A stretch of DNA of 64,000 bases, from the NCBI GenBank assembly GCA_900539175.1, contig UQAW01000010.1, forward strand, positions 1 to 64,000. Reading direction: 5' to 3'. Position numbers and translations under genes: made by a program. Positions within the stretch are counted from its first letter, which is position 1. The number at the start of each line of letters is the position of its first letter. Below, piece by piece: positions 46,438 to 54,278 of this stretch. The notes below the pieces were generated by a model, which had not been told where the DNA came from, did no database searches, and saw only the letters and a program-made list of their open reading frames with translations. The DNA is from an uncultured Lachnospiraceae bacterium. Lineage in GTDB: Bacteria; Bacillota; Clostridia; Lachnospirales; Lachnospiraceae.

Positions 46438-46902
46438 ATGCTGAATATTGTTATTAGCCGGGGGTCTAAGGAAATCGAAGATAGCAATTATGTGTTCAGC
46501 CCGGACACTTATTTTAAATATAATTATGAGGATGAATGGTTTGAAGATGAGCTGGTCAGGGAAATGGTTCGGGATGTAGATGGTTCAACTGTAGAATCAG
46601 CGCATGCTATTGACAGTCCTGTATTGGGAGTGATTGCTCCGGAAAGGTTGTCGGGTGGTGTGAAAGCACTCATTATTATGTATAAAGAGCCAAAGCTTAT
46701 TGTAAATGCATCTGCCTGTGGGGATAATTGTGCAAAATGGATCCTGGAGATAGGAAAGCGGCAGGACATAACGGTCAGGCTCGGTTATGAGATGGAATTT
46801 CAGGAGCCTTTTGACATATGTATTAAAAACAGCGGTAAGATCGTTCATAACTATGCGGATTTTCTAAAGGAATTCCAGGAGGTGGAAATTTTTGAAGGGT
46901 AA
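46438..46902 (+). CDS. DUF4869 family protein
   Basis: 154 residues. YFKYNYEDEWFED, SPVLGVIAPERLSGGVK and NASACGDNCAKWILEI fit DUF4869, a family of unknown function common in Lachnospiraceae. It overlaps the next (broken) ATPase gene by 11 nt, so the two form a pair. Confidence 0.8.
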   Translation: MLNIVISRGSKEIEDSNYVFSPDTYFKYNYEDEWFEDELVREMVRDVDGSTVESAHAIDSPVLGVIAPERLSGGVKALIIMYKEPKLIVNASACGDNCAKWILEIGKRQDITVRLGYEMEFQEPFDICIKNSGKIVHNYADFLKEFQEVEIFEG

Positions 46903-47864
46903 TGTAAAAATTGTAGTTTCTACCAAGAGGCTCCGTTATGAATTGAATTTGCGCAGGAATATTACAATCATACAGGGTGATAGTGCCACCGGAAAGACAA
47001 CGTTGGTTCAGATTGTGAGTGATTACCTGTCCGGCAGAACATGACCGGGAACGGAGGTAATATGCGACTGGGAATGTGCTGTGTTAACGGGGGATGCTGA
47101 AAGTGTTATAGCGAGACTGGAGAGGCTGTCGAATACCGTTGTGTTCGTGGATGAGCAGGAACGGTTTTTATATTCAAAGGTTTTTGCAGAAGCAGTTTTG
47201 AATTCAGACTGCTATTTTGTTTTTATTACAAGAGATGGACTGCCTATGCTGCCGTACAGCGTCAATGAAATCTACTGCCTGAAAAACAGCGGATACTATC
47301 AAAATACCAGACAGGTATATAATTCCATGCATCAGGTGTATCCGGAAAGGGTGGTGGAAGAAAAAATAAAACCGTCTATTATCCTTACTGAAGATTCAAA
47401 TGCCGGCTATGAAATGTATGATGCTATTTGCAAGGAGACGAAGATATTGTGTTATTCTGCGGGAGGTAAATCGAATGTGGCAGGATATATTCTTGCTAAC
47501 AGAGATAAGCAGATATTTGCAGTTGTTGATGGTGCAGCTTTTGGAGCTGATATGAGAAGTGTGGTACATGCATGCATTGGAAGTGAACAAAGGAAGCCAT
47601 GTATGGACGCCGGAGTCCTTTGAGTATTTAATCTTACAATCGGGTATTATACAGGCAGAGGGATTAAGTAAAATGATGGAGGAACCTGGAGATTTTATTG
47701 AGAGCGGAAAATTTAGTTCGTGGGAAAGATTTTTCACCTGGCTGATTGAGGATCTCACGAGAAGCACAATTTACGCTTATAGTAAGAAAAAGCTCAATCC
47801 TAATTATCCTACAAAAGGGAATATTGAGAAAATGAAAAAATTGATGCCGGATATCAGTGTATGA
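46892..47864 (+). pseudogene. Broken P-loop ATPase with Toprim-like C-terminal part, partner of DUF4869
   Basis: From a TTG at 46892 (GGAGG upstream) the frame encodes IIQGDSATGKTTL (Walker A). It is cut by an in-frame TGA at 47042-47044 and continues in the same frame to about 47570, with VVFVDEQERF (Walker-B-like), LTEDSNAGYEMY and VVDGAAFG. It then shifts frame within ATGCATGCATT and ends HVWTPESFEYLIL...ISV at 47864. The TED/DGAAFG segments loosely recall Toprim or DUF4435-like domains (inference). At least two inactivating changes. Confidence 0.7.
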
Positions 47865-47881
47865 TTTCAGATGGACTGATC

Positions 47882-48014
47882 GGTGCGCATTTCAGTGGAA
47901 AATGCGGTACGGCCGTTGCAGAAGAAAATTTTATGTAAATGAAAGAACTGTTATACATCCTCCTGGATTTATGTTGAAACCAATATGAATCCAGGGGGAT
48001 ATTTTTATGGCAAG
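47882..48014 (+). repeat. Right copy of the direct repeat (zinc-ribbon gene end plus terminator)
   Basis: Encodes AHFSGKCGTAVAE, a decayed version of the zinc-ribbon C-terminus at 46186, with its own terminator. One zinc-binding cysteine is changed to serine. Confidence 0.6.
47955..48007 (+). terminator. Terminator after the DUF4869 module
   Basis: ATCCTCCTGGATT pairs with AATCCAGGGGGAT (13 bp, one G-T) and is followed by ATTTTTAT. Confidence 0.75.
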
Positions 48015-48441
48015 AGATAACAAAAATGACAAGAAAACACAGGAAATGTCCCACGACAGATTGGTGATGTACAAGATGCATAATAAAAAATGACAAGAAT
48101 GAAAAAAAGATCCTGTTTATTGTGCAAATTGGATGGTATATAATGTAGGAGAATAGAAAATTTAATAAAAATAAACAGAATATTTTTCTGGAATCCTGAA
48201 AACATTGCATCATAAAAAGGGAATATAGACAAAGATTCCGGGAAAATATCAAAGAAAAGAGGAGGGGTATAAAAATTTACAGTATTTCTACAGACATCAT
48301 TATGACGACAGAAGTGGCAGGATAGGATTCCAATCAGAGTGAAAAACTCAGAATGCGGATCCGGGCAGACAGAATAAGAAGCTTGTCAGGAGTGAAATTT
48401 TATGTATCAAAAAGAAATTTTGAAAAAACAGGAGGATGAGA
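48015..48441. other. Gene-free stretch before the SLH remnant
   Basis: No supported gene. A TATAAT at about 48138 could be part of a weak promoter. A 28-codon frame at 48007 follows the terminator and was not called. Confidence 0.4.
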
Positions 48442-48777
48442 ATGAAAAAGAGAATACTAAGTTTTGCGCTTTGTCTGGTCATGTTGGTTTCTTGTCTGGG
48501 GGTTGCACCGTCCAGAAGTATCAGCCGTGAAGAACTGGCAGTTATGATGTATCGCTACGCAAAATACCGTGGACAGGAGGGTACGGTTAAAGGAGATCTT
48601 TTTGTCTGACCGGATCGTGATTCCGTAAGCGGATTTACAGAGGAAGGGATGTCCTGGGCAGTTGCCAATGACATCATCCGGGGTGCGGATGGAAAACTTC
48701 TGAATCCGCAGGGCAAGGCAAATCGTGCAGAATGCGCTGCGATTGTTCACAGGTATTTTGAAAATATGGAAAAATAA
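48442..48777 (+). pseudogene. Broken SLH-domain protein gene
   Basis: A signal peptide (RILSFALCLVMLVSCLG) is followed directly by SLH sequence (SREELAVMMYRYAKYRG, then WAVANDIIRGADGK and ANRAECAAIVHRYFE). An in-frame TGA lies near 48607 and most of a normal SLH protein is missing between the signal peptide and the SLH part. Good AGGAGG before the ATG at 48442. Remnant of an S-layer-associated exoprotein. Confidence 0.7.
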
Positions 48778-49122
48778 TTTGATATCAGGGTCATTTTGAC
48801 CCCAACACCACGATTTCTTATTACATAAAAATATGCAACAAATAGTAATGATTATTGAATAAATAGTCATTTGATAATAGAGTATCATTACTAAAAAATG
48901 TGTTTACACACAAAAATAAAGAGCGATACTGTGGAGATTAAGAGAGATGCATAACTTGAATTTCAGACAGCAGGAACCTACGCATATTATGGAGAATATT
49001 GTTTATAATGAATGCATTGCCACTTATTTATACCGTTAAAGGATAGAATTCATACTTTCTTTTGTGCTCAAAATAGGGTAAGATAATATGTAAGAAAACA
49101 GGTAAGATGGAGGTATGGATTT
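48778..49122. other. Intergenic stretch before fic
   Basis: Small hairpin GGGTCA/TGACCC at 48787-48802. Promoter-like TAAGATAAT near 49079-49087 just before fic, also found after the gene at about 50310. Otherwise nothing recognised. Confidence 0.45.
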
Positions 49123-50115
49123 ATGGGAAGCTATGTTCCGCCATATGAGATTACAGATAAGATTTTAACTTTGGTATCATCTGTCTCAGAAAAAATAGGA
49201 CAGATTACGGAAAGAAGTAACTTAGAATCAAAGCCACATCTGAGAAGAAATAATAAAATAAGGTCGATTCATTCTTCATTGCGCATTGAGGCAAATGCAT
49301 TGTCATTGAATGAAGTAAAAGATGTGATTGATGGGAAAACTGTTTTGGGAACAGCAAAGGAAATTCAGGAAGTGAAAAACGCTTATGCTGCTTATGAAGA
49401 AATACCAGTTATTGATCCATACAGTATCTCAGAACTAAAGCGAATTCATGGTATTTTGACGAAGTATATTGTGGATGAATCAGGAATTTTCCGTCAGGGG
49501 GAGGAAGGCGTGTTTAATGGGGACAAATGTATTTTTATGGCGCCTCCTGCCAGATTTGTTCCCGGTCAAATGCAGGATCTGTTTCATTGGATGAAAAGTA
49601 ACAGAAATATAGTTCATCCGCTTATTTTAGCCGCTGTATTTCATTATGAATTTGTTTTTATTCATCCATTTGCGGATGGTAATGGCAGGATGGCAAGACT
49701 TTGGCATACGGTGATTTTATCAAAATGGAAATCGGTTTTTGAGTATATTCCACTGGAGAGTCAGATAGAAAAATTTCAGGATGGATATTACGAGGCTATC
49801 GCAGAGTGTCATATTGATGGGAATAGTACCCGTTTTATAGAATTTATTCTGGAACAGATAGATCTTGTGTTAGATGAAATTCGAAGACAGCCCGGATGTC
49901 CGAATGAAAATATATCCAGATATGTGAAAAGGCTTTTGGAAGTTATGGAATATGACACACCTTATACTGCTAATGAGATATTGGGGCTGTTGGGCTTAAA
50001 GTCGAAAGATACCCTGAGAAAAAATTATCTTAATCCGGCACTTGAAGGTGGTATGGTGCAGATGACAATTCCAAATGTACCAAAAAGTAAAAATCAGAGA
50101 TATATAAAAAGGTAA
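49123..50115 (+). CDS. Fic-domain AMP transferase
   Basis: 330 residues. The complete Fic motif HPFADGNGRMAR lies near residue 181, so transfer of AMP (or another nucleotide part) to hydroxyl groups is expected. N-terminal SSLRIEANAL resembles the inhibitory S/TxxxE helix of class II Fic proteins, with Ala after Glu. A C-terminal winged-helix-like part (ANEILGLLGLKSKDTLRKN) may bind DNA. GGAGG precedes the ATG. Confidence 0.9.
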   Translation: MGSYVPPYEITDKILTLVSSVSEKIGQITERSNLESKPHLRRNNKIRSIHSSLRIEANALSLNEVKDVIDGKTVLGTAKEIQEVKNAYAAYEEIPVIDPYSISELKRIHGILTKYIVDESGIFRQGEEGVFNGDKCIFMAPPARFVPGQMQDLFHWMKSNRNIVHPLILAAVFHYEFVFIHPFADGNGRMARLWHTVILSKWKSVFEYIPLESQIEKFQDGYYEAIAECHIDGNSTRFIEFILEQIDLVLDEIRRQPGCPNENISRYVKRLLEVMEYDTPYTANEILGLLGLKSKDTLRKNYLNPALEGGMVQMTIPNVPKSKNQRYIKR

Positions 50116-50508
50116 GAATTTAAAAATAAAAAACTGACATCCGAAGTGCTGGATGGTCTGAATTATCAGTTTCTACGCCGTCTCCAAAAAGAAGGTCTGC
50201 TCACACGGAAAGAACTTTTTTCTGAGATTCCGGATGCTATATGTTTGATTTCACGTGGGTACGATAGATAGGACTCCTCATGCTTTTTTTTATGTTTAAA
50301 ACAGGGCAAGATAATTTGTAAGAAAAAATTGATATTGCAAAATATATTGCCGTTGAACTGCTTTCGCCGGACAATGCTTCGCGTTATGTATGCGGGCAGA
50401 GATGTTGATAAGCAGCTTAGCTATCATACGAAGATGTAAAAACAAAATAGGAATAAAAATCAGGCGTATGAGATGCAATAGTTTCATACGCCTTTTGAAA
50501 ATTCCTTC
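50116..50508. other. Remnant-bearing gap between fic and the amidase
   Basis: A start-less frame (about 50140-50271) encodes LTSEVLDGLNYQFLRRLQKE, like a fragment of a helical DNA-related protein. A second copy of the fic promoter region (about 50299-50326) and a decayed coding fragment follow. The gap ends with a terminator. Confidence 0.45.
50463..50496 (-). terminator. Terminator of the amidase gene, possibly bidirectional
   Basis: GGCGTATGA (50463-50471) and TCATACGCC (50484-50492) pair perfectly over 9 bp, with T-runs on both sides when read on either strand. Confidence 0.75.
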
Positions 50509-51423
50509 TTAAATCCCAAAGTAATCGTCCACGCCATCTGCAATTCCTGATGCCATACGTTTTTGCATTTCCTGATCCTGCATGGCAAGATCATCATCAG
50601 GGTTGGTCATAAATCCCATCTCTACAATCGTTACAGGAATTCGGCACCAGTTAATTCCACTCATGTTATCGTAGTTTTGCACTCCCATATTTTTGAATCC
50701 GGTCGCAGCGCAGTAAGCATCTACAACAGATTGGGAGAGACGCTGGCAGGAATCGGCCATGGAACCGACATAAGGGTTGGAAGAGGAAGGTGCCATGGTA
50801 AGTGCACCGTTCACGGAACTGCTGTCACTGCCGTTTGCGTGAATTCTCAGAAAAATTTCGGCGCCGGAATTATTTGCTGTCTCGGCACGTTCGGCATTAC
50901 TGATATTCACATCATGTGTTTCACGGATCATGACCACCTGATAGCCGCGGTTTTGAAGTTCCTCTCTCAATTTCAAGGAGACATCCAGCGTCAATTGATA
51001 TTCAGGAACCCCAGTAGTTCTTCCGGTGGTTCCGCTGGCGACCTTTGCCTTTGTTTCGGAAGCACCTGGACCAATGGGTTCCTGTTCACTGTTTCCCTGT
51101 GCCTGATGTCCGGCATCAATTGCGACGATATGACCGTTGCCGGAGGGAGTTGGTTCCGGAGTTGGCTCTTCTGTCGGGAAAGGGGTCGGTTCCGGAGTAT
51201 TCTCTGGTTCTGCGGTTGGTTCCAGAGTTGGTGTTTCTGTTGGAGAAGGAGTGATTGCAGGAGTTTCTGTTGGAGCAGGTGACTCCGTAAGAAGGGAGGA
51301 AATAGATGCAGTCTTTTCCTGGGTGGTATTACGCATTTTCAGTAAACTGCTGATACCCAGGACGCATCCAATGATGCCTGCGGCAGCGCATAGGATGACC
51401 AGAATTTTTAATTTGGTTTTCAT
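50509..51423 (-). CDS. N-acetylmuramoyl-L-alanine amidase (Amidase_3)
   Basis: 304 residues. An N-terminal signal anchor (about 5-27) leads to a Thr/Pro-rich linker (about 45-95), then the zinc amidase domain with VAIDAGHQ, RIHAN and VEMGFMTN motifs. It cleaves the amide between MurNAc and L-Ala in peptidoglycan, outside the membrane. Alone on the minus strand, opposite the YbaK gene. Confidence 0.93.
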   Translation of the reverse strand: MKTKLKILVILCAAAGIIGCVLGISSLLKMRNTTQEKTASISSLLTESPAPTETPAITPSPTETPTLEPTAEPENTPEPTPFPTEEPTPEPTPSGNGHIVAIDAGHQAQGNSEQEPIGPGASETKAKVASGTTGRTTGVPEYQLTLDVSLKLREELQNRGYQVVMIRETHDVNISNAERAETANNSGAEIFLRIHANGSDSSSVNGALTMAPSSSNPYVGSMADSCQRLSQSVVDAYCAATGFKNMGVQNYDNMSGINWCRIPVTIVEMGFMTNPDDDLAMQDQEMQKRMASGIADGVDDYFGI

Positions 51424-51509
51424 TGTTTTATATACCTCACTTTAAAATTTTATTAGCAGGCGATTGCGGGAGCACAAAATACTCTTTGCATCCAACATTA
51501 CAGCTTAAT

Positions 51510-51536
51510 AGTATAGCAAGAGTTTTTCTGCGTCAA
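51510..51536 (-). promoter_or_regulatory. Promoter of the amidase gene
   Basis: On the minus strand TATACT lies 15 nt after TTGACG, or 18 nt after TTGTTG, so the -35 register is uncertain. It stands about 90 nt before the ATG. Confidence 0.5.
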
Positions 51537-51560
51537 CAAGAGAAATTATATTTCTGAAAT

Positions 51561-51574
51561 TTACGAATTCGTAA
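51561..51574. promoter_or_regulatory. Perfect palindrome between divergent genes
   Basis: TTACGAATTCGTAA is self-complementary over 14 bp and lies between the amidase and YbaK promoters, a plausible operator. No matching regulator is adjacent. Confidence 0.35.
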
Positions 51575-51730
51575 TATTTTGCATTGTTTTTTTATGGTAT
51601 AGTAGAAGAAAGTATTTGACCGTGTCTGGAATAAGGAAGCCGGTTATAGAAAGAAACAAAGCGTACAGGCGGCTCCGAAAGAGTTTCGCAATCGCCTATA
51701 CAAATAGTAACAGGAAAGGAGCCAGAGGGG

Positions 51731-52201
51731 ATGGCAATTGATAAAGTAAGGGATTACATGAAAGAGTATAACAAAGATCAGGAAATTATAGAGTTCAGTG
51801 AATCTTCTGCTACCGTGGAGCTTGCGGCTCATGCGGTGGGATGCGAACCGGCGAAGATTGCAAAGACAATGTCTTTTTATGGAAAGGAAGAAGGAAGCTG
51901 TATTCTGGTTGTGACAGCAGGAGACCGGAGAATTGATAACAGTAAATTTAAACATACATTTGGAATGAAAGCAAAAATGCCCAAAGGGGAGGATGTGGAA
52001 GCATTGACAGGACATGCGATCGGGGGCGTTTGCCCTTTTGCAAATCCGGAACATGTGGAAGTATATCTGGATGAATCTATGAAGCGTTTTGAAGTAGTTT
52101 ATCCGGCGGCAGGAAGCAGTAATTCAGCAATACCGGTGACTTGTGATGAATTGGAGCAGATCTCCCATGCAAAAGGGTGGGTCGATGTATGCAAAGATTG
52201 A
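51731..52201 (+). CDS. YbaK/EbsC-family aminoacyl-tRNA deacylase
   Basis: 156 residues. TVELAAHAVGCEPAKIAKTM and GGVCPF match the YbaK/ProRS-editing family, which hydrolyses mischarged tRNAs. Soluble, full length. GGAAAGGAGCC precedes the ATG. Confidence 0.88.
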   Translation: MAIDKVRDYMKEYNKDQEIIEFSESSATVELAAHAVGCEPAKIAKTMSFYGKEEGSCILVVTAGDRRIDNSKFKHTFGMKAKMPKGEDVEALTGHAIGGVCPFANPEHVEVYLDESMKRFEVVYPAAGSSNSAIPVTCDELEQISHAKGWVDVCKD

Positions 52202-52233
52202 GAGATATGCAGTAGATAGGGGTTGAAACGAGT

Positions 52234-53193
52234 ATGGGACAGATGAAGAATAACAGGAAGGCTCTGCAGGTAATTGCGGAGGTTCGAAAGGCAGTAATCG
52301 GAAAGGACGAAGCTGTTGCGAAGGTGATGACTGCGATTCTGGCAGGAGGTCATATTCTGCTGGAGGATATTCCGGGAGTTGGAAAGACAACGATGGCAGT
52401 GGCATTTTCAAAGGCTATGGCACTGCAGCAGAACAGGGTACAGTTTACGCCGGATGTACTGCCTGCGGACATTGTAGGATTTTCCATGTATCAGAAAGAT
52501 ACGGGACGTTTTGTATATCAGCCGGGAGCCGTAATCTGCAATTTGTTTCTGGCAGATGAAATCAATCGAACTTCACCGAAAACACAGTCTGCACTTCTGG
52601 AGGTAATGGAAGAGGGAAAGATTACTGTGGATGGGACAGAAATTAAGGTTCCTGAGCCATTTATTGTAATTGCCACACAGAATCCTTTTGGAAGTGCCGG
52701 AACGCAGCTCCTTCCGGAGTCTCAGGTGGATCGTTTTATGATCTGTATGAGTATGGGGTATCCGGATATGAAATATGAGATTGAGATTGTAAAAGGCAAG
52801 GTTCTGAACAATCCTATGGATGAGGTCCAGCCGGTTATGAATGGACAGGAGTTGATGGATATCCGAAAGCTGGCAGAGGCTACTTATATCCATGATGCGG
52901 TGTATGAATATATGGGACGGTTAGTAGGTGCGACCAGAAAGCATGAGTTGATCGAATTGGGCTTAAGCCCGAGGGGAACACTGTCTATAGCTGCTATGGC
53001 CAAAGCAAATGCATTTCTGGAAGGCAGGGACTATGTGGTTCCGGAAGATGTACAGTTGGTATTTCCTGATGTTGCAGTTCACCGGATACGGCTGAATTCG
53101 AAAGCGAGAATCAATCATGTATCAGTAGCGGAGGTGATACGGCAGATTCTTGAGAAGACACAGAAACCAACGGTGCGTGAAAGACATTCATAG
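52234..53193 (+). CDS. MoxR-family AAA ATPase
   Basis: 319 residues. Walker A GVGKTT in LLEDIPGVGKTTMA, Walker B LADEINRTSPKTQSALLEVM, and the sensor region ATQNPFGSAGT are typical of MoxR proteins, chaperone-like ATPases. First gene of the MoxR-DUF58-transglutaminase operon. Confidence 0.95.
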   Translation: MGQMKNNRKALQVIAEVRKAVIGKDEAVAKVMTAILAGGHILLEDIPGVGKTTMAVAFSKAMALQQNRVQFTPDVLPADIVGFSMYQKDTGRFVYQPGAVICNLFLADEINRTSPKTQSALLEVMEEGKITVDGTEIKVPEPFIVIATQNPFGSAGTQLLPESQVDRFMICMSMGYPDMKYEIEIVKGKVLNNPMDEVQPVMNGQELMDIRKLAEATYIHDAVYEYMGRLVGATRKHELIELGLSPRGTLSIAAMAKANAFLEGRDYVVPEDVQLVFPDVAVHRIRLNSKARINHVSVAEVIRQILEKTQKPTVRERHS

Positions 53194-53204
53194 GTGGTCA
53201 GAAT

Positions 53205-54278
53205 ATGATTCGAATAATTTTATATCTGTTGGGCACGGCAGTTACCGGATATCTGGCGTTGATTTATCCGAAAGACATGGTGATTATGGTATTTGTTCTG
53301 GAAGTATTATTATTTCTTCCGGCGCTGCTGTATAGCATGTATCTGTCACGGAAGGTAAAGGTAAGTATCCGGGTGCCGGTTCCTGTTGCGGAGAAGAATC
53401 AGGCTGTTGATGTGGATATTCTGGTGGATAATCAGTCGGGAATGCCGTTGCTTTGTGGAAAACTTTATCTGAAAGTAAGGAATTATTATCACAAAGGAAC
53501 TGCTTTGGAAAAGGTTCGGATACAGTCTCCAAGGAAGAGTAAGACCAGCTGCAGATGTCGGTTGAGTAGCGGGAATTGCGGGAAACTGAGTATTGCAGTT
53601 GGGAGAGTATATACAGGTGATCCTTTGGGGATCTTTTATCTGCCGGTGAGCATATCAAAAAGGCAGGAATCCCTGTCTGTGATGCCTGTCATCCAGCCGA
53701 TGGAATTGGACATAGATAAAAGAGACTGGGAGATTCTTTTGGATTCGGATGAATATGACACGACCAGGGGCGGGGAGGATCCGTCAGAGGTATTTCAGAT
53801 CCGTTCTTATCGGAGAGGGGATCGGATGCAGAGCATCCACTGGAAAATGACAGCGAAATCTGAAGACTTGATGGTGAAAGAATTTTCCAGACCCCTGTAT
53901 TGTGCAGTGGTCATGTTTCTGGATATGAGGGCTGCGCAGAATGGTTCCGGTTTTGACAATGCTGATGAATATCTGGAAAGGGTATTGGCGGTATCCTCCG
54001 GGCTTATGGAAGCGGAGTGCCGCCATATGGTGGTATGGTATGATAGAAAGGAAAATCAGATCTGCCGTATGCAGATAGAAACGCAGGAGCATCTTTATGG
54101 ATTGATTGAGCAGTTATTTCAGATTCTTCCCTATACGGAAGGTGTGAATCTGGAGGAGCTGTATCATGAAGAATATCCTTATCATACCTATTGTTTGTCG
54201 TATCTTCTGAATCTGAAGCTGGAATTATGGGAAGGAGGTGGATTTTCGTGCAGAGGCGAAAAGAAACTTCTATCGTAA
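53205..54278 (+). CDS. DUF58 protein
   Basis: 357 residues. Two N-terminal TM helices (about 5-45) are followed by the DUF58 region with RSYRRGDRMQSIHWKMTAK. DUF58 proteins act with MoxR ATPases, often on envelope proteins. The gene overlaps the next by about 30 nt. Confidence 0.92.
   Translation: MIRIILYLLGTAVTGYLALIYPKDMVIMVFVLEVLLFLPALLYSMYLSRKVKVSIRVPVPVAEKNQAVDVDILVDNQSGMPLLCGKLYLKVRNYYHKGTALEKVRIQSPRKSKTSCRCRLSSGNCGKLSIAVGRVYTGDPLGIFYLPVSISKRQESLSVMPVIQPMELDIDKRDWEILLDSDEYDTTRGGEDPSEVFQIRSYRRGDRMQSIHWKMTAKSEDLMVKEFSRPLYCAVVMFLDMRAAQNGSGFDNADEYLERVLAVSSGLMEAECRHMVVWYDRKENQICRMQIETQEHLYGLIEQLFQILPYTEGVNLEELYHEEYPYHTYCLSYLLNLKLELWEGGGFSCRGEKKLLS

Noticed and set aside
50563..51282. Plus-strand open frame of 239 codons opposite the amidase
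   Set aside because: Antisense to clear amidase motifs; Ser/Cys/Trp-rich artefact of the Thr/Pro linker.
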